Shown: positions 1 through 12,237, counted from the first letter of the stretch. The stretch: 64,000 nt of DNA from Takakia lepidozioides (GCA_030704615.1 CM060732.1:20026001-20090000); one strand, 5' to 3'. Numbers and translations are program-made. The notes: generated by a model not told the origin, from the sequence alone.

Positions 1-1121
1 TTGGTGGACCTTCTATTCCCCGCACTTAGATAACACATCACCTTGCACAGCTCAGGGGTATCAGCCAAATGTTCTTCCAGAAAAGAATAATCTGCAAGCA
101 TTACTTTCTAGAAATTTTACTCTGCAAAGATGCCATAGACAGAATTGCTCAACACAAACACTAACTTGGTTATACGAAAGCTATGTGCCACAAACAACTA
201 AAGCAGATTGGCATTGCAACCCAGAAAATTTGGTTAGCATGGCATGCAAAGTAGAAGGTTAATGGTACATGTCTTGCTCACTGAATCCATGAAGGAGGGA
301 AAGAGATTGAATTGTCCCTCTATTTCTGACTTTGCATCAATCCTCCTTGAATTAACAGGTAAACAGTGCCACCCAGTTGAACCTGTCAAGGCTGGGGAGT
401 TGTCGGGGTTTGGATCCAGACTAGAACTCAGGACCTTTGGTGGTGGACAAACCACCACCCCCTGGCAAATATGGCTCCACAAACTCAAGCATCAAGAAAC
501 CAGACACCTCTGAATCTATAAGAGGAGAACGCAAGGTACGTCGTCTGGCTTATCAGAGTACTCCTGCCAAAGGTACGACCACATCTTTCAAGTGCTTAGG
601 GTTTCTACTACTTTTGTGTTGAAGAACTCATAGCATACCTCTTTGCACTCCATTAGTACTACTCATGCTTTGCCCACATATCCCAAATGGAGCACTCTGG
701 TCTACATCAAGTTTGTACCACACCTCAGCTGAACCCCAGCAGCATGTCTGAAGTGTGCTGTTAAAGAGAAATGCTCCAAATGGCTCAGGTCACAGCTGCT
801 ACCTTGCAGCCAAGGTCCCAAATGCTAGGTTGTCATTGGAAATTACAAGACTGAAATCTGCCAAGATACTGAAGGGCCCAGTAGTTTCTGATGGAGCCCA
901 GGCCCACTACTACAAGTGGAGGTTGGGGCAATATGGTTCTTTTTTATGAGAAATGTTCTCCCTTTCCTCCTCGATTACATAAAATAAGATTGACATGAGG
1001 TGTAGATACAAACCAACCCCAGAACTGGGAATTCTTGTATCTAGGTGAAGAAAAGGACATCATGTGCAGGGACAGAGGAAATGACCATGACTATAGAGGG
1101 GCAACGAAAGAAAGTACTTAC
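1..1121. other. No gene recognised (3' part or intron of the BK-like gene)
   Basis: Short overlapping frames on both strands but no recognisable protein. An acceptor-like CTTGCAG near 99 on the minus strand precedes a short open stretch (YSFLEEHLADTPELCK), but its phase does not fit the exon ending at 1122, so I do not call it. Confidence 0.4.
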
Positions 1122-1438
1122 ATCAAGAAACCAAGGAAGCTGGGAGACACAGCTTTGCCTTCCATGACAGGCGGAACAAAGTGAATCAGAGCATTACGGT
1201 TGCGCTTGTAGTCAACCCTTTCAACCTGACCACGTGGGATCTCAAAATGGGGATGCAAATAATAGAACCCAACTGTTTGCTGCATCTCCACCACCATTAT
1301 CTCCCTCTTCTCTCCCACCAACCGTTCTACGTTGGCAGCTATCAATATGTTGTCCACATCACTTGCATATGCTGAGGGCACATTCTTTTGATTTCTCTCA
1401 TCCTCCACTCCATCCCCACTCAAATCCACTGGCCTACC
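1122..1438 (-). CDS. BK-like gene: RCK2 exon, last one recognised
   Basis: Encodes SDVDNILIAANVERL, IMVVEMQQTVGFYYLHPH and FVPPVMEGKAVSPSFLGFL, which align with BK RCK2 strands and the Q-P-F-x-x-G-x-x-F segment. The Asp-rich Ca-bowl is absent. Ends at a strong GTAAGT donor, so at least one more exon must follow below 1122 or beyond the window; I could not identify it in 1-1121. Confidence 0.8.
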
Positions 1439-1550
1439 CTGATCCGCAAGGATGACGACTCTCTCTGCACAGATTCATGCCATTGAACCAGATTGTCCCC
1501 TCAAACAGCTTATAGAGACTACGAAAGCATCCAAAGCATTGAAATACAAC

Positions 1551-1609
1551 CTTCTTCATCAAAGGTGAATTTCCTGTGGTCACGAGGTTCACACACATGA
1601 CAAGAACCT
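1551..1609 (-). CDS. BK-like gene: short RCK2 exon
   Basis: 59 bp encoding EVLVMCVNLVTTGNSPLMKK. The join ILQA-EVLVMCVN matches BK's A-x-x-I-x-x-C-D-M-C-V-I. The donor GTTGTA is non-consensus, so the 3' edge is less certain. Confidence 0.65.
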
Positions 1610-2079
1610 CTGCTTGCATCAGGTCCAGAACGCTGAAACTAGCAGTTCAATCTCCATGTCCAAACTGGTAAGAATGTAAGAAATCGAGAGGTTGTTGGGG
1701 ATCGGGGGTTTATCACAGGCAAAAGCCCACAAGGTGCTCTGTGCAATGCTCCAGATGCGTTTCATCTCCAGCATCATCTTTCTGCCTTTGTTTGATTGCA
1801 TTTAGTAGAAATTCAACTGTGCCTCCACTTATCTGTCGCATTCCTATTGATTTCTCTGACAACTATGGTTTCTTTGGCAGCCTCTACATGTGCAGCTGGA
1901 TGGATTCCACTCCGTTGCACTCTTACATCACACCATCATCAAACCAAATGACAAATAGAAAAGAAAGGAGGTTAATGGCATCAATATGCCTTTGGGGTCT
2001 TAGGAGCTCCCCTTTGTTCTTTAAGTTATGTTGGGTGGGGAAAACATGACAAAAAGGAACAAAGTGGCAAGGCAAAGAC

Positions 2080-2875
2080 CTGCTTGTAGAATGCCACCAC
2101 GTATGAGGTCAAGCTCAAAAATGGGCGAGCCCATGAGGAAGAAGACGTCGTTGAACATGCCCACCTTGCCCCAATCCTTTGCCTTTGGTTCAGCTGGGTG
2201 CAGAATCACAATTGGCGGATTGGGAAAATTAGGCTTACGTAGTTCTTTGAGAAAGTAGAAAATGTGCCGGGGCCAGTTGCCCTGGCAGCAAACTAGAATG
2301 TGTGGCACCTTCAATTCCACCACAGAAACAGTCCGCTTCTGAAGATTTTGCAGTATGACATCTGCTCTTCGTTCCAGGACAGAAGGGTGCGGCTGGCTGT
2401 AGTTGGGAACCGGTGGCCATGCCAATAATTTTTCAGTTGCTTTCTCCAACGACATTCCTTTTGGAAAGTGGGCTGCACTTGTATCTTCTGTACTTCTACT
2501 GCTGGCCGATCCAGCATCGTCAGATCCATAACATTCATCATGCCAGCCTGAAAATGTTCCTGATTCAATGCAATCATCCCCTTCCTCACCCCGTTTGTTA
2601 TGGTGACACATAGCTGACCTTAGCCGAAACTCCAGCTTCAAATGACCATCTGGGCTGGCTGGAATGGTGTTTACACTTTCTAATAGCTCTCTATCTTCAG
2701 GGGTATTTGGATGTTGGGTTTGATGCTGCTTGTTCCTCCAAAGGTTTTTGAAAAACCCTGTCTTCAGATTCTTGTCCCCATACTCTGAGATGGAGTAGGC
2801 AGTTCGAAGGTCCCGTGAAATCACCAAACCCACGTCGTCAGGTTGAATAACATGACCATTGGGATACAGAAAAAC
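2080..2875 (-). CDS. BK-like gene: large exon with linker and start of RCK2
   Basis: 796 bp, open throughout. First VFLYPNGHVIQPDDVGLVIS, the end of the RCK1 module. Then a long Ser/acidic linker with no recognisable domain. Then RCK2: HILVCCQGNWPRHIFYFL, PPIVILHP, and GSPIFELDLIRGGILQA, equivalent to the family's G-T-P-x-x-x-x-D-L-R-A. Ends in phase 1, matched by the next exon. Confidence 0.88.
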
Positions 2876-3022
2876 CTAGGATCAACCATTAAAACAATCA
2901 TCAACCGTCAAATTCAACCTTGATGAGGCTACCAGTTTCCTATTCTGCAGCGCATATGTGCACAGATGTCCTACAGCACAATCAGCAGTAGGGGAAGTTC
3001 AAGGGATGGCTGGAGCACTTAC

Positions 3023-3115
3023 CTTACGGACTATGCGGTTCTTTTCTTTGTGAACCATGGGAATATCGAGGGCAAAGAGCACAACATTGAAGGATTTGAA
3101 CACAAACTCCACAGC
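3023..3115 (-). CDS. BK-like gene: linker exon (31 codons)
   Basis: 93 bp between GTGCACAG and GTAAGT encoding AVEFVFKSFNVVLFALDIPM and a basic tail. It matches the short beta-alpha unit that precedes the N-P-G motif in BK channels; phase 0 on both sides. Confidence 0.8.
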
Positions 3116-3918
3116 CTGTGCACTCCCACCAACCCATGCATGTCCTATTAGCAAGGGCATAATATCCATCAATTTTTGAACCCTGACTTGAACTTGATGC
3201 TTGTTGGAGAAAAGGAGAATGAGAAATTGATGTAGAAATTGATGTCCTTCATAGATCCAGACCTAGGTCGTGCAGCATCGACCACAACGTGGTTAAAGTA
3301 CCATCAATTCACATGAAAGCAGGAAACTGCATGTCCAGGGAATCCTGGCTAGATTTAGCTTCATCTTCTTCAATTTGTTGTGGTTAGACTGGCTGACGCA
3401 ATTGGCGGGAGGACCCCAAAGATCCTGGTTTTAGGCTTCAATGAGCTCGATGCTTCCTTGCCTGGTAGATTTGTTGGCATGAGATTGTCCTTGCAGCCAT
3501 TCCTTACGGCTTCATATTTCTTGCTGGTATTTGCATTGGTTCTCTCCCTGTTAAGGGGTCAGGATTGGCACCCTACTGGCATGTAGACAACCCCGGCATT
3601 CGTGCTTGTGAGGCTTTTCTTGTGTAGGAAATAATTGTTGTTGCAAGTATGTTCATCTGTCTTTTCTTGCAATTCAAAAACTTCACTTTGAACCACAACC
3701 AACTCAGCTTTATAAGAGACAAGTAAGCAAAATCAGGAGTGAAATGAGAACTTCCAAGTACAGAAGGCCCAGAGGGCCTATGTGACACAATATAGAGAGG
3801 AGAGGAAGGAGAAAAAGCAGGGCAATGTGAGAAGAAATGGAAGGACAGACCATGGGGAAGCAGAGTGGAGATTTCAAGAGGAAGCCAAAGCCATGCAATC
3901 AAAGGCTCAAAAGAAAAC

Positions 3919-3955
3919 TCCTCTCTAAACTCCTCTCTAAACTCCTCTCCTCCCT
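3919..3955. repeat. 12-bp tandem repeat
   Basis: About three copies of a CTCTCTAAACTC-like unit inside a BK-gene intron. Confidence 0.6.
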
Positions 3956-4148
3956 GAATTTTGCACCCATTACACACTTGAGTTTGCACACTGATAGAAT
4001 CTCAGCTGCAAGATGCAGGATTGGAACACACAATGACACCACATGCACAGTCTTACCTTCAAGCACTACTATTCCAGGTATATAGTAATGCACCATAAAG
4101 ATAACTATCCACCATACAAACTCAGGAGGGAGGAAGGAAAAGGAATAC

Positions 4149-4317
4149 CTCTTCAAAGAGCATGTTCTGACAAGAGTGCGGAAAAATAAGAGGGTAGACC
4201 TCATTGTCAAAACTGTGGAAGTATTCTGACATAAAATGTTGCTCGTCCAAGTTTATGAGCTTTATCTCCGATGTAAACAAGTTCGTGATGAAGGTGTACA
4301 GGCCTTTGACAACGCAG
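4149..4317 (-). CDS. BK-like gene: RCK1-RCK2 linker exon
   Basis: Encodes CVVKGLYTFITNLF, then FHSFDNEVYPL and NMLFEE. It corresponds to the BK segment G-F-S-T-x-x-x-N-L-F followed by N-E-x-Y. In phase with the exon 6.5 kb upstream, across the LINE-filled intron. Confidence 0.75.
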
Positions 4318-4562
4318 CTGTCCTCCCAAAAGATACCCAACAACACCCCTGAGACCAGTTCAGGCAGATTGAACGTCCTTTATTGGAAAGGAAGAAAATA
4401 TCTCTTGCTTCAACGGATGCAGAGATTTTCCCTCCATACCTATGTAACTCCACAATGATGCAATCACCAGGGCAACTTGTGGCTGCTTACAGCATGCTGC
4501 TGGGTCTTCCATAATACCAAATTGGAGGTATGGTTATACTACAGTAAACGTTTTTTCATGGT

Positions 4563-6797
4563 TGCTAACCCAATCTATGTCTACACCAATCTATGTCTAT
4601 ATCAATCAGCTTGTTAGGTCTCAGAAGAAATTATACTGGGACAAGTTATACAGTGAAGTAAACTCAAACCACCATGGTGGTAATGACAAGAAATTCTGGT
4701 TGGCCCTTCAGCGTTTGTACAAGCCGAAAAACGGTCAGCAAGTACAAGCGCTGAAGACTACTAAAGGTGCAGTGGTGACTTCATCGGTTGACATTGTCAA
4801 AACCTTTGAAACTCACTACAGTATCCTTGGCAGAACTTCTAGGTCTAACAGTGAGGGGTCTTCTGCTGTGAGGGACACAGTTGGAAAAACTGTTCCTATG
4901 ATTCAAAACAGCCCTGATGAAATGGAGTATATTTCAATGGCTTATAACGATCCCATTAGTTCTTCTGAGATTGTAGAAGCAATTGAACATTTAAACGGAT
5001 ATAAAGCTGGTGGACCTGATGGTATTGTCAACGAGCTTATCAAGCACGGTGGCAATCCCATGATAGAGGCCCTAGTTCTCCTTTTTAACCTTATCTGGAA
5101 GACTGGAATGATCCCCTTTCGCTGGCGACAGGGGGTCATTGTCAATCTATACAAGAAGGGTGACAGAGAAGACCCGGGGAACTACCGTGGCATCACGCTC
5201 CTCAATGCTGTTGGCAAGACATTCTGCAGAGTTATAAGTACTCGTCTCGAGGTTGATCTGGAGTCTAGAGGTTGTTTCCACGAAGGCCAAGCTGGATTTC
5301 GGCGAAACAGGGGCTGTGTGGATCATATCTTCATTCTAAGCCAGATTATCCAGGGAAGGAAAAAAGAAGGGAAACCCACTTATGTTTTTTTCTTGGATCA
5401 ATTAACTCCTCGAGGATGTGGAACATGAGGGATTTGGGTTAAGGGTGGGTGATACCACCATACCAGCCCTTATGTTTGCGGATGACTTCACAGGCATAGG
5501 AGAGACTCCAACCAATCTCCAGGAGTTGATTGATTGCGCGAAGAGATACTTTGATCTTTGGGGGCTAGAGGCTAATGTCAGTAAATGTGCAGTGGTAGCA
5601 TTCAACGACAGAGGAGAGGGAGGAAGTGATCTTAAGTGGCAGTGGGGTAGCCAAGAGATCCCGGTCCTCCCTTCCTACACTTACCTGGGCATTGAGTTTT
5701 CCTCCAATTGTAATTGGGATGCACATATCCGGAAAGTTGTTCAAACTGGCAAGGGCAAAGCTCTGGGGCTCACTAAATTTTTCCACTGCAGAGGGGTCAA
5801 CTCTGAGGTTAAGAAAACCATGCTTTGTCGCGTCATTAGACCTGCCTTGGAGTACGGATCTGCAATGTGGGTTGATAACTCCAACCAGGCTAAGTCTCTA
5901 GAATCCATTCAATTGGGGGTGCTTAAGGAGTGTATGTCAGCATGCTCACAAACAGCCAATGTGGCTGTTCCGGGTGAGTTTGGCATTCCGTCCTTAAGCT
6001 CCCGACGAGATGAATTGAAGGTCAGATGGTGGGGTCAGCTGCAACATATGTCCAACACCAGATATCCTAAGTTAATCGACTCTATATCTTGGAAACAGGA
6101 CCGCCCTGTCAAACAGGCTAAGTCCTGGCAGAAGAGATTCTCAAGGACCTGGACCTGGACCTGGAACCGCAAGTCTTGACCCTGCTGGATAAATCTGACT
6201 TAGAGGCTGTAGTGTCCAAAGCCATGTCTGTTGCCATGAGATTCTAGGCAGAAAACTTCCCTGAACTTGTCTCCAGTCAGTGACATGGGGGAGGACATCT
6301 TGGATGACCTCAAGGGTCTACCCACTCTCGGCACTAGACTGAAATTTAAACTCAGGGCAGGAAGCCTACCTTTGAACAGCAAACAGAAGCAGAGAGGAAA
6401 GGGAGAGTGCAATTGCCCGTTGTGTGGGCAACCTTAAGACAGTATTCATTTTCTGATACACTGTCCGGGGTTCTCTTACCAAAGAGACGCTCTCTTCAAA
6501 TCTATCAAGGGAATTGTGCATGTGCCTCTGTTTACCAACTTTGAAAGTCTCGAGGCTGAGTCAAAAGGCCAGGCCCTTCTGAGGCCTAGTTTTTGGGCAA
6601 ATCACACACAGCAGATTGATGCTTGTGTGAAGGGATTTCTAGAGGATATCTGGAAAAACCGGATTAATTCTATATATGAAGGTAAGTCTTACTACCAACG
6701 TCAGCCCCCGACAGAGGTAGGTTCTGTCCCTTTTGTTTCCGCTCAAACTGGGCGCGGGGTCAATGGCCACAAGGCTACGGCAAACAACGTCTTATGA
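4563..6797 (+). mobile_element. LINE family A, copy 1: reverse transcriptase and C-terminus, internally deleted
   Basis: A non-LTR retrotransposon in a BK intron, opposite in sense to the gene. Frame 4605-5428 gives the start of reverse transcriptase: GYKAGGPDGIVNELIK, NYRGITLLNAVGK, GFRRNRGCVDH and YVFFLD (catalytic motif A). It breaks near 5403. The second frame (to 6179) resumes at LMFADDFTGIG, the F-A-D-D catalytic box, then the thumb. A third stretch (6200-6797) is the Cys-rich C-terminal region, with a stop between CGQP and D at about 6435. The endonuclease is missing, so the copy cannot be autonomous. It shares its 3' terminal sequence with copies at 6989 and 9337. Confidence 0.9.
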
Positions 6798-6871
6798 GTA
6801 CAGTCTATGTCTACACCTCTGCATGCTCTTTTAAATAGAAGAAATGAGATAATATGAAATGGTACTTTAAT

Positions 6872-6925
6872 GGTACTTTAAATAGAAACGAAATGAAATG
6901 GTGCTTTATAACGTCCGCGGAAGAA
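6872..6925 (-). repeat. LINE family B 3' tail, solo
   Basis: Ends in the family B signature (complement of GGTGCTTTATAACGTCCGCGG) next to ATTTC repeats. Confidence 0.7.
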
Positions 6926-6984
6926 AGATGTATACCAGAGTGAGAGCCTAGGAAACTGTGAACTCACCTTAAGAAAGATAGAAT

Positions 6985-8731
6985 GTACTCATAAGACGTT
7001 GTTTGCCGTAGCCTTGTGGCCATTGACCCCGCGCCTAGTTTGAGCGGAAACCAAAGTGACAGAACCTACCTCTGTCAGGGGCTGACATTGGTAGTAAGAC
7101 TTACCTTTATAAATAGAATTAATTTGGGTTTTCCAGATATCCTCTAGAAATCCCTTCACACAAGCATCAATCTGCTGTGTGTGATTTGCCCAAAAACTAG
7201 GCCTCAGAAGGGCCTGGGCTTTTGGCTCAGCCTCGAGACTTTCAAAGTTGGTAAACAGAGGTACAGGCACAATTCTCTTGATAGATTGGAGGAGAGCTTC
7301 TCTCTGGTGAGAGTACCCCGGACAGTGAATCAGAAAATGAATATTGTCTTCGGGTTGCCCACACAACGGGCAATTGCACTCTCCCTTTCCTCTCTGCTTC
7401 TGTTTACTGTTCAAAGGTAGGCTTCCTGCCCTGAGTTTAAATTTCAGTCTGGTGCCGAGAGTGGGTAGACCCTTGAGGTCATCCATGATATCCTCCCTCA
7501 TGTCACAGACTGGAAACAGGTTCAGGGAAATTTTCTGCCTAACTTCAAATGCATCAGACAATTTGCTGGTAACAGACATGGCTTTGGACACTACAGTCTC
7601 TAAGTTGTCTTCAGCGCTTGCACTTGCTGACAGCTTTTCGGCTTGTACAAGCGGTGAAGGGCCAACCAGAATCTCTTGTCATTACTACCATGGTGGTTTG
7701 AGTTTATTTCACTGTATAACTTGTCCCAGTATAATTTCTTCTGAGCCCTTACAAGCAGATTGATATCTTTATGGATCTGGTAGTACCTCGCCCACAATTC
7801 TTTGTTGGTTTTCAAATTGCAGCACTCTTTATAAAGGACTCGTCTCTCAGCTATCTTGAGTTTAATCTCATTGGTCCACCAATTAACAGCTCTACCACAG
7901 ACAATTAGTTTCCTCCCAATGATCTTGTCAGCCGCAGAGGAGACGAAACTCTCCCAAGAATCCACTGCTCTTTCGACGTCATTTCTTGCATTGTCTGCGC
8001 AAGACTGAAGGTCTTGGAGCGAATGGACAAAATGAGGAAGAGCCTCTTGCAAGGCCTGGACATACTCAGCCTTGACCTCTTCATTATGGAATTTTTCTAT
8101 GCGCCACTTCCGAATCGAACATTTCACAGATCTCTTGGTGTTGGGAAAACACCTTTTGATCTCAGTCCAAACCAGGAAGTGGTCAGAGGTACCGATATCA
8201 GTTCTGTCGATCAACACATTGGCACTCTGGGGAAACAAATTTTTGTCCATTATGATATAATCCACAATGGAACGTTCCCCAGTTTGGGCTTTCTCACGAG
8301 TCCACTGCACTTCACCTTTTGCCCTATTGTTCAAGGCCAGAAGCTGAAGCTCTTCCAGACAGTTAAGTAACCGTCTGCCATTAGAGTTCAGCTCGTCCTC
8401 ACCAAAAGGCCCAATGATATCATCCTGATGGAGACCTTTACCCACCCGGGCATTGAAGTCACCCAATAAAAACCTGACCTTTGGCAAGGAACGAAGCACA
8501 GTCTAGCTTTTGTCTGCGTCAGCACTAAGGGTCCCCTCTGTGGGCATGTAAACACAACCCACAAAGAGGTCCTGTCCTCATGCCGCCCTTCAGTTTCAGC
8601 TTTAGCCAGATACTATGCTCGTACCTCAAACCCTTGTTGATAATTTCACAATTGTCAAACAAGAAATCACGGACAAAGAATCCAACCCCTTTTTTACCAC
8701 GTTTGGCAGAGGCTGCCTTGAGAGTACACAT
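6985..8731 (-). mobile_element. LINE family A, copy 2: AP endonuclease fused to C-terminus, RT deleted
   Basis: Opposite orientation to copy 1, with the two 3' ends facing each other about 190 bp apart. From 8731: an N-terminal frame (8525-8731), then endonuclease in 7600-8499 with LLGDFNARVG, SIVDYIIMD and GTSDHFLVW, the Mg-binding and catalytic motifs of AP-type nucleases. After QVQALKT (about 7610) the sequence jumps to the C-terminal region (6989-7591: a CPLCGQ Cys finger and HCPGYSHQ). This removes the whole polymerase core. Copy 1 begins with this same pre-RT segment. Confidence 0.88.
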
Positions 8732-8967
8732 CTTACCTGCCCATTTATAACCAATGACATCTCCAACCAGTTTATCCGACGTTAAGAAAGATAGAATGAG
8801 ATAGCCACATCAAAGGTAAGGAAAAGCTTTCAACGATGAAAATCAAGACAGATCATCAAGGAAACTCACACAGAAAAAGAACCAATAAGTAGAGGAAGGA
8901 AACCACAAAAAATACTATCCAATAATTTAAGCGGGTCAAATTACCCAAATCAACTATCTCTATCACA

Positions 8968-9345
8968 GTGACCTGAAGACAGTATTCATTTTTTGATACA
9001 CTGTCCGGGGTTCTCTCACCAAAGAGACGCTCTCTTCAAATCTATCAAGGGAATTGTGCCTGTACCTCTGTCTACCAACTTTGAAAGTCTCGAGGCTGAG
9101 CCAAAAGCCCAGGCCCTCCTGAGGCCTAGTTTTTGGGCAAATCACACACAGCAGATTGATGCTTGTGTGAAGGGATTTCTAGAGGATATCTGGAAAACCC
9201 GGATTAATTCTATATATGAAGGTAAGTCTTACTACCAACGTCAGCCCCCGACAGAGGTAGGTTCTGTCCCTTTTGTTTCCGCTCAAACTGGGCGCGGGGT
9301 CAATGGCCACAAGGCTACGGCAAACAACGTCTTATGAGTACAATC
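8968..9345 (+). mobile_element. LINE family A, 5'-truncated 3' fragment
   Basis: Open frame 8993-9337 repeats the C-terminal end of family A (HCPGFSHQRDAL, FWANHTQQIDACVKGF, GRGVNGHKATANNVL) and ends at the same terminal bases as the larger copies, as expected for 5' truncation during target-primed integration. Confidence 0.9.
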
Positions 9346-9589
9346 TATCACAGTGACCAGCAGTTGTAACTCCCCACTCACTTCATTACTTCCCAGCAGA
9401 GGGTGCAGGCATACTGAGTTTTTGTCAACACAGGAAGACTCAGCCAGGAAATAGTTTCAGCATTCAAATAATAGATGCTCCCAGACTTGAGTATGAAAGG
9501 AAATAGAGCCAGAAAGTCCCCGACCAACATACCCCCTTCCCTCCTCTAGTGTCTCCATAAACTACTTACACAACGCCTAAATTGGAAAG

Positions 9590-10230
9590 AAATGAAATGA
9601 AATGAAATGGTGCTTTATAACATCCGCGGAAAGCTCATAGAGCTTATGGGACAGAATGGAAGAAAAAAAAAATGAGAGAGGAAACAAAACCAGAACCCAA
9701 GAATAAGAACTAATGTTCTAGTGATTGTCTAAGGGTGAAGGCCTCGTGCAGGTAAGCTGCCAAGCATTTCAAGAACGAGAGTAAAAGACAAAGAGTGAAG
9801 CCAGAAGCAGGCAGTTCAAAAGCAACTACTGCTCAAGGGATCGCCTAAGGGTCAAAGCCTCGTGCAGATAAGCTGCCAAGCATTTCTGATCCTCAGAATG
9901 GAAGACTTCTGTGAGAGATTGAGTTTCACAGAACAGACAGTGGAATTTCACACGGATCTCATAGTAAAGAGGGCAGTAAAGGAAGAAGTGTTCTTCAGTT
10001 TTGATGCATCAGTTGGGCGCGGTGCATGCTGGGCATAGGCGGTCTTCTCGCTGCAAGTTTTCCCACCTACCAGTCTCTATCCGTAAATTGTGAGAGCCCA
10101 CCCTGAATCGCCCCAATGCCCTCAGAAGAGAGGGAGATAAAGGTGCAGATAAGTAATTAGGCTGCAAGATTCTAGAGAAAAGCTTATTCAGTCTGAGTGA
10201 GGGTCCAAGGGACACAAGTGGAACCACAAA
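9590..10230 (-). mobile_element. LINE family B, 3' end (Cys-rich C-terminus plus tail)
   Basis: Reading from 10227: RFRVGSHNLRIETGRW, then DRLCPACTAPN, EEHFFLYCPLYYEIR and AAYLHEALTLRRSLEQ before a stop near 9838. This is the Cys-His finger typical of LINE C-termini. It is followed by a 3' UTR with an internal partial duplication (9720-9780 resembles 9838-9890). A unique tail follows: GTCCCATAAGCTC, CCGCGGATGTTATAAAGC, then ATTTC repeats. One stop interrupts the frame at about 10010. Confidence 0.8.
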
Positions 10231-10804
10231 GAACCAACCACATATCCACAGGGTTCAGAAGTGAGCAAAACCAGCTCTTCAGAGATATCCTAAATGCTAA
10301 TCAGGAAGTCAGGTGACTGTGTTTGGCATCTAAGCCCACCATACTCAGGCACAGAAAAAGGAGACAATGGGCCATATGCTGTAAAATTACCTTTCAAGAA
10401 GTTTCATTTTCTGCAGTGTTTCAGGATTTTTCATATCAAAAATGAAATGGGATAAAGTAGAACTGCAAGAGACAAGCCAAGAAGGCATCGGAAAAAGTTC
10501 ATCATATCCACTCCACGCCCAGACGACCAAAAAAAGGTCCCAGAGATTCCTCGATTCAAAAACCTTTGAAGTACTACATCTTTGACAGAATCACATCTAT
10601 AGGACGCCCAAGGGACGCAAGCAGAGAGTGGTAAAACTGTGCTTTGCATTAATTGTGGCGGTAGACAAACACCTGGTTTAAGATGGGGAAGTGAGAGACA
10701 TATTGTGGGAAACATAGAGATTCTTATGACTCCGAGATTCCACCACTTGCTTTCTTTAACTGAAGCTGCAGCAAACTGAAAAAGAGGAAAGGAGTGAATC
10801 CAAC

Positions 10805-10998
10805 CTCCGAGAGAGCATCTTGTAGTGGATTTTCACAGGGCAGATAAACTAAATCCCCCCGGTTTGGGTCTCATCCCACACTGCACTAGTTAGTGACTCT
10901 GGCTCTAGCAACTCCATTATGATGCGCACCCGGTCCCCACAGAACCGATGCACTGCTAAAGCTTTCAATATCTGAGCTGCGTCCTCCACCTTTGGGTC
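10805..10998 (-). CDS. BK-like gene: RCK1 exon 3 with in-frame TAG
   Basis: Starts DPKVEDAAQILKALAV (family: D-x-D-A-x-D-A-x-N-I-x-R-V) and continues DRVRIIMELLEP. After VWDETQTGGI comes TAG at 10849-10851, then the frame resumes with FICPVKIHYKMLSR. Both sides align to the same stretch of BK (the W-x-x-G-D-x-I-C region), so the stop sits inside a conserved coding segment. The junction to the next exon gives MLSR-SCVVKG, matching the family's Q-S-C-x-x-G. Confidence 0.8.
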
Positions 10999-11281
10999 CT
11001 GCAACAACTTCCAATATTATGGCAGTGTCTAGGACTTGCTTAGACCATCCATGGACCCTGCTCTTTGTTATGCAGACCTTTGACATGTAATGCAAGAAGC
11101 TTGAGAATGCCTTAGTGACATTAACCAAAGGTCCTGTGGCAAATCCATATCTGTTGACAAACAGTACTTCATGGGATCCGCTCTGACAGATGACTACCGG
11201 AACCCTGGTGAGCAGCTGTCCACTTTACATAGTCAAATGATGAAGCAGAGTATAGTTTTCAAGGAACACAGGCAAGCATAC

Positions 11282-11423
11282 ATCAGCTTCTTGGTTGGAA
11301 AGCAAGAAGAAGGCCGTGGCTTGGGCTGCAGACACCCTCTCTAGGTCTGATTGCCGCATTGGCGATCCTTGTATAAACTTCACGAGCCCATGATAGAGTG
11401 AAACTGCTCGTTTCAATTCAAAC
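11282..11423 (-). CDS. BK-like gene: RCK1 exon 2
   Basis: 142 bp encoding FELKRAVSLYHG, LVKFIQGSPM and QATAFFLLSNQEAD. Matches the RCK1 stretch carrying the F-x-Q-G motif and the D-L-x-R-V helix. The donor GTATGC follows GCTGAT. Confidence 0.85.
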
Positions 11424-12071
11424 CTGCCAAATCACTCAAATACACTAGTCAGGACTGGATCCCCAAGTTCAAGTTGGAGGCACTTGAGAGATTGCTGTGT
11501 GTTGATGTCTCGCTTTCTTTGTCTACACACAGTTTAGTAGCAGAGCACCACATTCAGGCCGACAACAATATTTTTCAACTACAAATGCAACAATAATGTG
11601 CACTAAACAAGACATTTCACAACGCATACAGGTGCCAACTTACGAGGGGCTGAATGGTGCTAAGATGGTGACGCGTAGCGGATATGATTCAAGGTCTGCA
11701 AATTCAAACCCCAATCTGTCCCTCTTAGAGTCTTATTTAGATGGGAAAATCTCATTTGAAACTTTCTCTAGGCCACAGACCCTTTCAGTTTCCAGGGGGC
11801 ATGATGGATATCTTATATCCTATATAATTATCATGTAAGAAAACTATGACAGAATACAATCCCCCTTTTCCAAAATGCTCCAATGCACTTCCATTCAGTT
11901 TAAAAAGTTGCTCCGTTCACCAGTTTGGAATAATCAACATCCCCTACACACTGCCTTCAAACATTAAAAAATGATTTCCTTTTCTCCCCATGGTTTTCAT
12001 AGAGTCTGTACGTCTGTACCAACACTAAACAAAACAACCAACCAACCACCCATCCCCCACTAATAAGGTAC

Positions 12072-12237
12072 CTGCATCTCAGAAAAACTGGAAGTACATC
12101 CAGAAATACCTTCACAATGAGTAGGATTGTAGAACTCTGCAAGACAGTCTCGGACAGTGTTGAATGAGATGCTTCCAGCAACTATAAGATATCGTGAATC
12201 AATCACCTTCCTTCCATTAAAGGAGCCTCCATACGGC
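12072..12237 (-). CDS. BK-like gene: first RCK1 exon, with apparent frameshift
   Basis: Encodes PYGGSFNG, then the first RCK1 strand IVAGSISFNTVRDCL and AEFYNPTHC. The downstream half, VKVFLDVLPVFLRC, lies in another frame. Only that second frame joins in phase to the next exon (FELKRAVSLYHG). A 1-nt indel near 12110-12130 would explain this; an unrecognised splice choice is the alternative. Confidence 0.7.

Noticed and set aside
3380-3586. Plus-strand ORF with a hydrophobic C-terminus
   Set aside because: 68 codons inside a BK intron, no similarity, no context.
10818-10850. A 33-nt GT...AG intron removing the TAG in the BK-like gene
   Set aside because: Far below normal intron size, and the segment it would remove (WDETQTGG) aligns with conserved BK residues.
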